A stretch of 64,000 nt of DNA from the NCBI GenBank assembly GCA_022393335.1, contig JAJEKB010020399.1:462816-526815 (forward strand), written 5' to 3'. The position numbers and the translations under genes are program-made. Of the stretch, positions 1-9,864 are shown in pieces (within the stretch, counting starts at the first letter, position 1; every line of letters begins with the position of its first letter). Origin of the DNA: Macrotrachela quadricornifera. Lineage: Eukaryota; Rotifera; Eurotatoria; Philodinida; Philodinidae. The notes below the pieces were generated by a model that saw only the letters and a program-made list of their open reading frames with translations, made no database searches and was not told the origin of the DNA.

Positions 1-634
1 TTCATGAGTTACAAACTTTTCTTCAACCTGCCTTCTTTAAAAATTTCGATAGTAGTTTTGGTTTTGGTTTTGGTGCACGATTAGTCAAGATTTATAGGGA
101 TCCGAAGGTCAAAAATTTGGATCTGGGAAAAACCTTTACGTACCCTTGATGTTTTATCGAATATTCTGAGAGTCTCATACGTCATTACAGAAATTCACAA
201 AAAATTGGACTTGGTTCGAGCCATAACAACAATTTGATTGTCATGTAGTACAAAAAATGTTGGCGGCAAACAGTTTAAGTGGGATGTCGTTTTGATTGGA
301 CACCAATCGCGTCTGAATAATCTGATTGTATTTATAGCGCCGGAGTGTTTGGATTAACCTTGGTTGTTCACTAAAAACGGTCACATAACACTACATGTGT
401 GTACGGCTTTTTTTCATTAGCTCAAATCTATCAGGTATCATCAGTCAACATAGACAATTCTGCGATTTCACACATAAAGCGTGCGATGTCACGATTGTCA
501 ACAATCTAACAAACGTGCTGGCAATTTACTTTTCCATTTCTTTCTGGGAGTGACACTATAGTAATACTTGTCATTCATATTGTGCTTAATGGAGAAAATT
601 TTGTCATAAAAGAACGTCGTTTAATTATTAAATA
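1..634. other. 5' flank, no gene seen
   Basis: No convincing coding region or repeat is visible. A short TTTTGG-type simple stretch lies near position 55-75. The 3' part is the upstream region of the receptor gene beginning at 635. An in-frame TAA at 629-631 separates it from that start codon. Confidence 0.5.
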
Positions 635-2815
635 ATGTTCCGTTTTCTGCTATTAATGTTTTTGATGCGGACGATGATTAGATCTCAATTGATTCTTTAT
701 GATACGTATCACATTGACAATACTAATCGCTTACAGTTCGATTGTTTGCATCAATATCGACGCGTGGTTCGCTTTTCTAAATCGAACCTTGGCTATATAT
801 TCACAAGTAAGATCAAGTATTGTCTTCGGCCAATGGATGAAAATAACTCAGCGATCTACAATTTTATCAACACACGTGACCGAAACTACACGTTTGATGA
901 ATTACGTCGTTTCAATGTTACCGCAGAAGATTTATTATCATGGTCAGCTCCTATTGATCTTGCGGAACGATATCAACACTATCTCAATCAATCGACCATT
1001 ACATCAATATCGGATGAAATATTCTTCAATTGTACAGAACCGTGGTTCGGGTCTCAATGTCAATACTCCTTCACTCTTGGTGAAAAGAAAGAATTCAATA
1101 CTATCATCGAAACGATGTTTCAGGCAAAGCGCAATTACGCACAGCCTCATAAAGTCACTAATTTGACGTGCTACATTCATCTGGCATGTGATCGTGGTGG
1201 TTCACCTATGTGTCTCGACTGGCGCGAGGTGTGCAATGGCCGAGTTGACTGCCTTAATGGAGGAATAGATGAGGCTCACTGTTCTGATTTGGAAGTGAAC
1301 GAATGTGGTGAAAACGAATTTCGATGTATTAATGGCTTGTGCATTGCGCATGAATTTTGGCAAAGCGGTGAACACAGTTATGTCTGTCCGGGTCAATCTT
1401 GTCATCATTTTCCGTATGGAAGTCTTGATTGTTTTCGAACACCAAAATCTGATTGTGAAGAGTGTTCATGTCCATCAGGTTCTATGAAATTTCCGTGTGG
1501 AGATGGACAATGTGTGGAAGATTTTGATGTATGTCGAAATGGACGCCATTTATTACTTGTTGCAGCGATGATTATTCAAGGAAATTTATCATACAGATGC
1601 TGGATGGCAATGGTTTGTCTTACAAAAATTACAGATCGAATCGATGGAATATCATGTGAACATTTCGTGAAGTCGTCTAATTTTATTTTTTCTGTACAAT
1701 CGTGTGACTCTCTCACTCAGTTTCCAACGATTCCTGTTCTTTTCGATCATGTTCAATTTCTTTATCGTAAAAAGAATGCTTCAGATTTAAACATTAAAAT
1801 TGCTCTAGCACCTGATTATATATGTTATGATGAGCAACTGTGTGATTATCTAACACCTACCTTTTATAATGGGAGTAGCACTTGTCGTCACGCTCATGAG
1901 ATGGGCATTAAATCTAATGTGACATATGTCAACTGGTCGTCTATTATTCATTCGATCAAGCCATATTTTCGTGGATGCCTAACCAGACGCACTCAAAACA
2001 AAGGTAATCCACCGCATGCATTATTGTATTGCTGCAAAAATTCATCAAAATGCATTTCAAAGCATCGAATTGTTGACGGAATTTCGAATTGTTATTTAAA
2101 TGATGATGAAGAACAGTTTGAACTGAGCTGCTCAATGAATCACACACATCGTTTCAAATGTGACAACGAAGACAAATGTCGGTCCCCTTTGTTCTCAACA
2201 GACGTATGTATTTCTCGTAAACACCGAAATCTTAGTGAGATATTATTCCAAGAGATATGTGATCGAGTTGTTCATCTATTGCCTGAGACGATCGATGGAC
2301 GAAATTATACAGATGAGACGGAATGCGAGCATTGGCCTTGTAATAATATCTACACACGATGTGATGGTTTCTGGAATTGTCCTGATGGGCAGGATGAAAT
2401 AAATTGTAATAGTTCGATATGTGAGACACCGTCGCTTGCATGTTTATCTCCCCTTAACTATACATTGAGCTGTTTGTCAGCAGACCGAGTCAAAGATCAA
2501 ACAATCGATTGTCTTGGTGCATCCGATGAACTTGACCTCTGCCTATCCATAGATTCTAATTCTCTAGTTTATCATCAGCTTCACTGTTGGAATAGTATAG
2601 AATGTGCAGAATTCTTCTCTAATTGTGGTACATATAAAACCTGCTCAATTGCTGACAACGCAGCAATTTGTAGACGTCGTCATCAGGTGTGCCAAAACGA
2701 TCTTCGCAATTATCGACGAGATGTACAAGACGCTTTTTGTCATATTGGTAAAATGAAAAATACCTACTTTTCACTCGACACCTCTTCTTTCTATCCTGTG
2801 TTGGAAAAAAAATGA
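635..2815 (+). CDS. EGF/LDLa-type receptor, N-terminal ectodomain (frame 1 of 2)
   Basis: This 726-residue frame is the extracellular N-terminal half of a large membrane receptor. The start is the first ATG after an in-frame TAA at 629-631, and residues 2-13 form a short hydrophobic leader, a probable signal peptide. The chain is cysteine-rich with many N-glycosylation sequons. An LDL-receptor class A module is visible at about residues 179-217 (C...CNGRVDCLNGGIDEAHC) and another near 568-591 (RCDGFWNCPDGQDEINC). The frame ends at TGA 2813-2815, directly after an A8 run. The next frame overlaps it by four bases (ATGA) and supplies the EGF modules and the 7TM region. Seen: the modules and the overlap. 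Inferred: one protein of about 1540 residues, broken by a lost A, by assembly error, or read by -1 slippage. The ligand is unknown. Confidence 0.8.
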   Translation: MFRFLLLMFLMRTMIRSQLILYDTYHIDNTNRLQFDCLHQYRRVVRFSKSNLGYIFTSKIKYCLRPMDENNSAIYNFINTRDRNYTFDELRRFNVTAEDLLSWSAPIDLAERYQHYLNQSTITSISDEIFFNCTEPWFGSQCQYSFTLGEKKEFNTIIETMFQAKRNYAQPHKVTNLTCYIHLACDRGGSPMCLDWREVCNGRVDCLNGGIDEAHCSDLEVNECGENEFRCINGLCIAHEFWQSGEHSYVCPGQSCHHFPYGSLDCFRTPKSDCEECSCPSGSMKFPCGDGQCVEDFDVCRNGRHLLLVAAMIIQGNLSYRCWMAMVCLTKITDRIDGISCEHFVKSSNFIFSVQSCDSLTQFPTIPVLFDHVQFLYRKKNASDLNIKIALAPDYICYDEQLCDYLTPTFYNGSSTCRHAHEMGIKSNVTYVNWSSIIHSIKPYFRGCLTRRTQNKGNPPHALLYCCKNSSKCISKHRIVDGISNCYLNDDEEQFELSCSMNHTHRFKCDNEDKCRSPLFSTDVCISRKHRNLSEILFQEICDRVVHLLPETIDGRNYTDETECEHWPCNNIYTRCDGFWNCPDGQDEINCNSSICETPSLACLSPLNYTLSCLSADRVKDQTIDCLGASDELDLCLSIDSNSLVYHQLHCWNSIECAEFFSNCGTYKTCSIADNAAICRRRHQVCQNDLRNYRRDVQDAFCHIGKMKNTYFSLDTSSFYPVLEKK
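2805..2815 (+). other. A8 run and slippery heptamer at the receptor frame junction
   Basis: Eight A residues (2805-2812) precede TGA 2813-2815. In the upstream frame the codons are GAA AAA AAA TGA, so A-AAA-AAA is a perfect -1 slippery heptamer abutting the stop. A -1 slip, or one additional A, joins the two frames exactly at ATG 2812. No downstream pseudoknot was checked. A homopolymer miscount is at least as likely as programmed slippage. Confidence 0.55.
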
Positions 2816-5256
2816 TCAATTATGCTGATGAGTGGCCACTGACCCGTAATATCGTACCAAGCATGATCAAATCCCAACCTGATGATATTGCATGGGCATG
2901 GCGTTGTAATCGCGGTTTATATGCTCGTCTTTGGCTCGGAGGTAACAACTATAGCTATAAATGTTTTTGTCCACCGAGTTACTACGGTGACTTTTGTCAA
3001 TACCAAAATCAACGAGTCTTTCTAAAGTTGGGTTTAGCATTGGCCGATCGTCAAGGTCTTTATGCAATTGTTATCACATTGATTAATGATGATGATGATC
3101 GTCAAGAAGTAAATTCATATGAACAGTTTGTTATCGCAGCTGAACAGTACTGTGGAGAATTTTTGGATACATATCTTTTGTACTCATCACGACCTAAAAA
3201 CAGTTCGAAGAATTATAGTATCCGGATTGATGCTTTCGACAAGAATTCGTTATCATACCTTGCGAGTTGGTACTTAAGAATTTCTTTTCTGTTTCTTCCC
3301 GTTAATCAATTGTCGGTTGTGTTGAATGTACCATCTTACAGGGCTCTCAGTTCCAACAATTGTACTTACACATGTATCAATGGTGTTTGCACAAAATATA
3401 CTGATACAGAAAAGTCCTTCTGTCGATGCTTCACGGGTTGGTCTGGTGCTCAATGTCACATTCCAATAAACTGTAATGATTGCTCGTCTGACTCGATCTG
3501 TGTCGGTTCCATTCACAATCGATCTATTTGCATTTGTCCTCTTAATAAATTTGGCTCTCGCTGTTTACTAACACAATCATGCTCATGGAATACCTGTCAG
3601 AACAATGGTTCCTGTGTAGTAACCCATGTGGGCCATACCGAAGAATCGTTTATTTGCCTTTGTTCTGAGCGATTTTATGGAAATAGATGTGAGAAATTAA
3701 AGACAGAACTAAAAATTTTCCTTGGAAACGTAGAAATTTTATCACATCTGCTGATTTATATTGTCACGATAAATGACAAACAAAAATCATCTCAGACAGT
3801 AACTCTGCAAAAACTGCGTTTGTTTCAGAAATATATGACACTCTTTATTGCAGACCATTTTCACATCGTTTTCGTCAAAATCGATCGCACTTATTATTTG
3901 ACTGTTGTACAGAAACTACAACAATCTCACATTTCGACATCAATTAGTGCTTTCCGAGCATGTACTCCAATCAATGAACTACTTAATTCAACATTAAGAG
4001 CAATGCATTTAATTCGAAAAGTTAAATATTATCACAAGATCTGCCAAACACAAATCGACCTTTTTTGTTTCTTTGACGATTTCTATATGTGTCTCTGCAC
4101 ACTTGATCGTCATGCTAACTGTTTCGAGTTCAACCATAATCCAGATCTGACTTGTCGACACAAAACTCACTGTCAGAATGGTGCAGAGTGTTTGCAAGAT
4201 AATCCAAAATGTCCATTAACCACTGTGTGTCTTTGTAAAGATTGCTTTTTCGGCGACCACTGCCAGTTATATGCCAAAGGCATTGGATTGACACTGGATG
4301 ACATTTTGCGCTACGAAATACGACCGCATGGAACATTGGCCGAACAGCCACGCTCGGTGAAACTGAGTGCAGCTTTAACAATAACCATGTTCACCGTCGG
4401 CTTGATCAATAGTGTCTTTTCTTTCTTGACATTCCAAGGAAAAAACTCACGACAAGTCGGTTGTGGAATATATCTTCTTGCATTATCGATCACTTCTTTA
4501 TTAACGGTAGTTGCATTCACATTCAAGTTCTGGTTTCTCATTTTCACTCAAATGAATGTGAACGTCAATCGTTCTTTTATTCGTGGAGGATGTATATCCA
4601 TCGAATCTATACTCAAGCTTTTCTTATACCTAGACCATTGGCTTAATGCTTGTGTGGCCATAGAACGGGCATTCACTATATTCAAAGGAGTTACTTTTGA
4701 TAAGAAGAAAAGTAAATGTATTGCTCTGTGGATAATTTCCTTTTTACCGTTACTCATCACAGTTACTATCATCCATGAACCTGTGCACCGTAATTTGTTT
4801 GACAACAAAGATGAGCACCGTGCTTGGTGTATCACTCAGTATTCCCATAACGTCCAGAAATACAATACTGCTATTCTTTTCTTTCATTTCCTTGTTCCCT
4901 TCTTCGCCAATCTTTTTTCTGCTCTGTTTATCATATTCACAGCTGCGCGTCGTCGAGCCGTGGTACGAACGGGTCGGCGCTACGAGCAACATCTCTATGA
5001 ACAGTTACGTGAACATAAACATCTTCTGTTGAGCCCCTTAATACTTGTTGTCCTGGCATTGCCCCGTCTTCTCATCTCATTGTTGACAAGCTGCATGAAA
5101 CCGTCACAAAATCCGGGGCTTTATCTATCTGGCTACTTTATCTCTTTCGTCCCATCTATTCTTTTCTTTGCTGTATTTGTTTTACCATCGAAATTGTATA
5201 CGCGACAATTTAAAAACTCGTTAGCAAGTTGGAGACGACGAATTACTCGACATTAA
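2812..5256 (+). CDS. EGF-like and seven-transmembrane receptor, C-terminal part (frame 2 of 2)
   Basis: This 814-residue frame continues the receptor begun at 635. The listed ATG is only the first methionine after the frame change and is probably not a real start. EGF-like modules with the CxC...GxxC pattern lie at about residues 183-215, 220-253 and 257-293 (for example CICPLNKFGSRC and CLCSERFYGNRC), with another cysteine cluster near 450-490. From about residue 516 to the end there are seven hydrophobic segments of a rhodopsin-like (class A) transmembrane core. IERAF after TM3 stands in the DRY position. The cytoplasmic tail is short and basic (SWRRRITRH). EGF/LDLa-7TM receptors are a large family in bdelloid rotifers. 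An AATAAA polyadenylation signal follows at 5364-5369. The function is inferred to be cell-surface signalling or adhesion. Confidence 0.82.
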   Translation: MINYADEWPLTRNIVPSMIKSQPDDIAWAWRCNRGLYARLWLGGNNYSYKCFCPPSYYGDFCQYQNQRVFLKLGLALADRQGLYAIVITLINDDDDRQEVNSYEQFVIAAEQYCGEFLDTYLLYSSRPKNSSKNYSIRIDAFDKNSLSYLASWYLRISFLFLPVNQLSVVLNVPSYRALSSNNCTYTCINGVCTKYTDTEKSFCRCFTGWSGAQCHIPINCNDCSSDSICVGSIHNRSICICPLNKFGSRCLLTQSCSWNTCQNNGSCVVTHVGHTEESFICLCSERFYGNRCEKLKTELKIFLGNVEILSHLLIYIVTINDKQKSSQTVTLQKLRLFQKYMTLFIADHFHIVFVKIDRTYYLTVVQKLQQSHISTSISAFRACTPINELLNSTLRAMHLIRKVKYYHKICQTQIDLFCFFDDFYMCLCTLDRHANCFEFNHNPDLTCRHKTHCQNGAECLQDNPKCPLTTVCLCKDCFFGDHCQLYAKGIGLTLDDILRYEIRPHGTLAEQPRSVKLSAALTITMFTVGLINSVFSFLTFQGKNSRQVGCGIYLLALSITSLLTVVAFTFKFWFLIFTQMNVNVNRSFIRGGCISIESILKLFLYLDHWLNACVAIERAFTIFKGVTFDKKKSKCIALWIISFLPLLITVTIIHEPVHRNLFDNKDEHRAWCITQYSHNVQKYNTAILFFHFLVPFFANLFSALFIIFTAARRRAVVRTGRRYEQHLYEQLREHKHLLLSPLILVVLALPRLLISLLTSCMKPSQNPGLYLSGYFISFVPSILFFAVFVLPSKLYTRQFKNSLASWRRRITRH

Positions 5257-5429
5257 ATCTTCTTTTTTTGCATTTTGCGCCTGCTAGACTCATTCGTTTA
5301 TTTCTTTAACTTTATCTGACGAAATTTCTGTTGAGTACATCGAGAGTTCTACGTACCGAACGTAATAAAGCGGGGTTATTTCTTTAATTTATTTGTCTGA
5401 CTAATATAGTTTTGAAAAGCTTATATCTA

Positions 5430-5729
5430 TTGAGGGTTATCCAAAAGTAGTGGCGGAGGGTCTGTTTTTTCTTATAAGTCGATAAAGAAAAACTTTTTTT
5501 ACCAATCGATAGAGTGTCTTTCGCTCTATCTTTCTATGCTATTCGATCAATATCCAACCAAGATCAAAGTAATAAAATTTCGACTAAAACTTTTTTTTGT
5601 CGAACTCTATCTAGTAGCTAGAGTGTATAAAATCATCTACACGTGTTGTTTTTTTCGTTTTTTCTTTATTTTCTCTTGTTCTTTCTTTCATCATCGTCTG
5701 CTTATCTCTTGTAATAACTAACATTCCAT
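5430..5729 (+). repeat. Left long inverted repeat of the mariner element
   Basis: It begins TTGAGGGTTATCCAAAAG and ends ACATTCCAT. The reverse complement is found at 6849-7149, where the outer end reads CTTAGGATTATCCAAAAG. The arms include a T-rich tract and an AGAGCGAAAGACACTCTATC-like segment that also occurs at 59045-59085. Confidence 0.85.
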
Positions 5730-5860
5730 GTATTTCACAACGGACAAGAGGTAATAGTGATAGAAAAAAGAAATACAAGAATGAGTTTATCAGTTGTTTA
5801 TTTCATCAAATGTTCGAAATAATCACCTTGGTTATCTATACACAACTGCATTCTTTCAAT

Positions 5861-6725
5861 TCATTTTTCAAATGCTTTTTTATATTCTTCTTTGCTCAGA
5901 GAATACATGAAACTGACCACAGCGTCATATAATGATTGTGAATCACTTTGATCAGTCAGATTTTCTTTGATTAAGTCAAATAGCCAAAAATCACATGGTG
6001 ATAAATCAGGAGAGTTAGATAGATGCGGTATTACTGTGAGACCTTCTGATTCGAGATAGGTAAACACATCTTCGTGAACATGTGGTTCTCCATTGTCATG
6101 ATGAGTTTTAATGCCACGGGTTCCGTACGAAGATCTTTGGCGTTTACTTTCATCGACGACATGACGTAAACAGTTGTCGATATAATACTGGTGATCGATA
6201 GTTTGTCCTCGTTCAAAACGGTGAATGAACAAAGGATCATTAGATTTAAAAAAGATGACTAATAAGGTCTTTGGAGCATACTTACTCTGTCGAACTACAA
6301 TAGATGGAGGATCTCCTCTTCTCATCCACACTGTATTTGATGACTTTCGACCAAGTCGTTTATGCTGAAACTACAATTCGTCACCAATTATTAAATCACA
6401 TAATCGCCATGTTCCTTGCTGAATTTTTTTAAAGTTTGCTTTACATATTCGAACTCGCTCCGCCCGCTGCAAATCGGTGAGATCTTTAGGTACATAGCGT
6501 GCAGTGACCTTTATAAGGTTCAAATGATTGATGATGATTCGATGAATCGTGCCATAGCTTAAATCAGTTTGCTCTTGTAACTCTTGGATCGTGAGATAAG
6601 GATCGTCGTTGATAAGAAGGAGCTTGATCAGCATAAACAGAACACAATTCATCATAAATAATTCTTGCTTGGATATTAAGTGCGGCACGCACTTTAATGT
6701 AGAAACGGAAATTTTCTGTACTCAT
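5861..6725 (-). pseudogene. Mariner transposase, defective
   Basis: Read on the minus strand, the N-terminus (MSTENFRFYIKVRAALNIQA) is the first helix-turn-helix of the mariner family. After DQAPS the frame changes, and the stretch that normally carries the rest of HTH1 and the linker is missing. The second HTH follows (TIQELQEQTDLSYGTIHRII). The first catalytic aspartate is in GDEL and is followed by an in-frame TAG (6371-6373) where the family has tryptophan. The catalytic domain then continues in the same frame with HDNGEPH and SPDLSPCDFWLF, covering the second and third acidic residues. The gene lies wholly inside the long inverted repeats. It is inactive as written. Confidence 0.88.
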
Positions 6726-6848
6726 TTGAAACGGGAAAATATAGCTAGGATTAAGTTTGATTTGATTTCCGACTTTCTTAAATATACACAAATAAACGAC
6801 ACGTGCACACAAAACGAATACGACGGATGCGTTAATGTATATGTACGT

Positions 6849-7149
6849 ATGGAATGTTAGTTATTACAAGAGATAAGCAGACGATGATGAAAGAAAGAAC
6901 AAGAGAAAATAAAGAAAAAACGAAAAAACAACACGTGTAGATGATTTTATACACTCTTGCTACCAGCTAGAGTTCCACAAAAAAAGTTTTAGTCGAAATT
7001 TTATTACTTTGATCTTGGTTGGATATTGATCGAATAGCATAGAAAGATAGAGCGAAAGACACTCTATCGATTGGTAAAAAAAAGAGTTTTTCTTTATCGA
7101 CTTATGAGAAAAAACAGACCCTCCACCACTCCTTTTGGATAATCCTAAG
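6849..7149 (-). repeat. Right long inverted repeat of the mariner element
   Basis: Reverse complement of 5430-5729 with scattered substitutions. It ends CCTTTTGGATAATCCTAAG just before TA 7150-7151. Confidence 0.85.
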
Positions 7150-9204
7150 TATTACCTTGAAATCAGTTTTCGAAAGAATATTATATATTGATTGAAATCG
7201 ATATTTTTTTGGAACCGGAAGTTATACAATAATCAATATAACTCGTCAAGAATTATTGATAGTTTAAGCTTAACCATGTGGTTAGAAGAGCATATTTGTA
7301 AGTGATTCGGTAGAAAAATCTTCATTTTTGTGTTTCTAGAGACTTGAGAACATTTGTATCATTTAATAAATACGCTCTCTCGTTTTAGATAGATGTATTC
7401 TTTCAATCACACATCCATAACACATAAATAGACTATTGTTTTCTACATAAGTAACATTGTTTTATCGAGCCGATTTTGATTAAATCCTGGCGTGTGAATG
7501 CTCTCCCTTTTCCTCCATTTAGCTACTTTTGCTTCAACATTCAAAAAATCGTACACTGTGTCATATAATTCCTTTCCCCCATGCTTTTTATCTGTTTGTG
7601 CAATATTTTAATCTGTGAATAAATAAAAATTTGCTTTTGTGATTCTAGTGCTAGTTGATTTTACTGTTTTGCGTCAAGCTTCTATGACTATTTGAATGAT
7701 CACTACGGCAGGATATTTGTTATACGTCCTAACAGACTTATTACGTTTTTCTGAGACACAGATATCTTTGGAAAATGAGACACTAGTTTCAATATTAGAA
7801 GGTTTCGACTTCTAGACAAATTTTGTATCAGAATGGAACTTATGTCTCCCAAAATTAATGGCTGTAAAATATAGACTAAGTCTATCTTATCATATGCATT
7901 CTCATGGGAACATCTGTATAAATTTGAATATCTCAACGTAAAATCTTGCCTTTCAGTGATGAAAACCAGAGCTAGAACGAGTACAATTATAAATGCTTGC
8001 GTCCTAACTCTGTGGTAGAAATTTGGACCCACTCTCCCTCCACAGACTGTATCCGATATTTTCATAATTTAATTAAATAATTAATTAATTTTTCTCTAAT
8101 GAATTAGGAACCCATCACAGACCGTGACAGACAAGCACTCGAAGGATCATAGCACATGGAAGATGTGATCTGAAGACCATCACAGACTGTGGTAGACGGC
8201 TTCGAAGCACTATCAGAGACCATGTATAACTTAGATCTGGTCAAAATATCTATCTAGAATTTCCTTATTGAAGTTTTATGCTCTAAATGAAGGAATAATG
8301 CCGAAGTATATCTCGCTATAGGAAAAAAATACTATGTTTTAGGGAATCAGCAGCAACAAATATATTGTGTTTCACATTTTAAAACCGCAGAAATAGCGCC
8401 AACAGCTTTATTACTTTTTGTCATTCTGTTTATACTGTTCATTCGTGTTTTATTCAATACTTATGCAGTCTGAAAATTGAAATCTCAATTACAACGCTAA
8501 CATCACATCACGAAAAACCACAGCCTCATCGAACAATTACCATTCTCGGACATTGAAATGCAACCGCGCCGGTCATATGACGAACTTTCATAACAATTCG
8601 CAGCATAACGTTCATTAGTTATGAAACCTACACGAGCGTTGCGTGTGGAGTGAGAACTCTGTAAGCACAATACATCTTCTCCACCTCCAAAAATTACTTA
8701 ATAGTTGCGACTGCTCAGCTATCGAACACTGCACATTATCTTTACGTTACTCACTGACAAGAGGTAGTTGTAAGCGATTGCATCGTTCTCGCTTTCTTTT
8801 TCTCTATGACTCATTTTGTTCTTTTTTCAAAAAAAAGCTATCTTCGATAACATTCTTTTTCTTTCTCTTTATATGCGGTATATGTGTTGATGCTTTTTGT
8901 TTTTTTTTCGAAGTATGTGCTTTGGCTGTAGTTTTATTTATTTTTTCGAATACATTCGTTACATTGCAATTTCTCTCTTCCTCTGCAAACAGGGCATAAT
9001 ACACTGCATAGAGGGAATTCATACAAGGTTTGAAAGAGATCATCGTAAGTAGCTCGAAATTATCACTTATTAACTCATTCTCATAGACTTTACTCTGGGA
9101 ACCAAAAATGAATCTATAGTCATGGACTAAACCCAAACCACTAGAACTCGAGCCGATAAACTCGAACTCGAATCCATAAACTCGGATTCGACACGAACTC
9201 AAGA
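7150..9204. other. No supported gene; possible short degenerate repeat
   Basis: Open frames of 118-132 codons occur here, but none shows a recognisable domain or splice pattern. Around 8113-8220 a phrase of the type CATCACAGAC-TGTGRYAGAC recurs two or three times with variation and may be a decayed repeat. The segment 9140-9204 is rich in TCGAACTCGA-like words that also occur at the border of the next foldback. Confidence 0.4.
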
Positions 9205-9864
9205 CTATAGTTTCGAGTTGGAGTCGAGTTCTATCTACTACGTAGACATGGAGACTAACGGAATAATTCCCTTGGCTGTAGTCTGGTTCTTTAAGTTCTT
9301 TTTAATCGGAGTACTTTCAGGTTTTCAAATCCTATATTGCGAAGGTACCCTTATACCCCCAAGTCCTACATTATAGATGTACTTTTAGGTCCTCAAATGT
9401 TAAGTGACAGGGGTACTCTTAGCTCCTTAAGCCCTATATTATGGTAGTACTCTTATTTTCTCAAATACAATACTATTGTGGTATCTTTAGGTTCTTAAGT
9501 CTTATATTATAGGAGTACCTTTAGGTCTACAAGTAAAGGATTTGAGGATTAAAACGAACCTTTATGATATAGGACTTGAGAGTATCTTTGTTATATAGCA
9601 CTTGAGAACCTAAAGGTAGCTTTATAATATAAGACTTAAGGAGCTAAGAGTACCACTATCACTTAACATTTGAGAACCTAAAAGTGCATCTATAGTGTAG
9701 GACTTGGGGGTATAAGGGTACCTTCACAATATAGGATTTGAAAACCTGAAAGTACTCCGATTAAAAAGAACTTGACGATTCAGACTACAGACAAGGGAAT
9801 TATTTCGTTAGTCTGCATGTCTACGTAGTAGATAGAACTCGACTCGAACTCGAAGATATAAATA
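9205..9864. repeat. Large foldback (inverted) repeat with internal ~42 bp subunits
   Basis: Two arms of about 310-320 bp (about 9205-9525 and 9550-9864) are inverted copies with only a very short spacer, so a single strand could form a long hairpin. Each arm contains four or five degenerate units of about 42 bp, built on AAGTCCTATATTATAG and GGTACTCTTAGGT. The outer ends carry GAGTCGAGTTCTATCTAC on both sides. No transposase is present. Outer borders are uncertain by 5-10 bp and no target duplication was recognised. Confidence 0.8.

Larger units (their letters stand above)
5430..7149. mobile_element. Mariner-type DNA transposon with ~300 bp inverted repeats
   Basis: The element lies between TA dinucleotides (5428-5429 and 7150-7151), as expected for Tc1/mariner insertion. 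Its ends are long inverted repeats, 5430-5729 and 6849-7149. They match nearly base for base when one is reverse-complemented, apart from short indels and substitutions. The interior holds a minus-strand mariner-like transposase that is broken (see 5861-6725). Inverted repeats this long are unusual for mariner but occur in bdelloid DNA transposons. A related right end lies at 58963-59151. Confidence 0.85.

Noticed and set aside
699..1166. 155-codon + strand open frame inside the receptor gene
   Set aside because: It overlaps the receptor frame, which has clear LDLa modules; the alternative frame has no domain.
7703..8065. 120-codon minus-strand frame
   Set aside because: No domain, no splice context and composition typical of AT-rich noise.
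8643..9202. Two opposing open frames of 118 and 132 codons
   Set aside because: Low-complexity poly-F/K stretches and repeat-derived TCGAACTCGA words explain the open reading; no family recognised.
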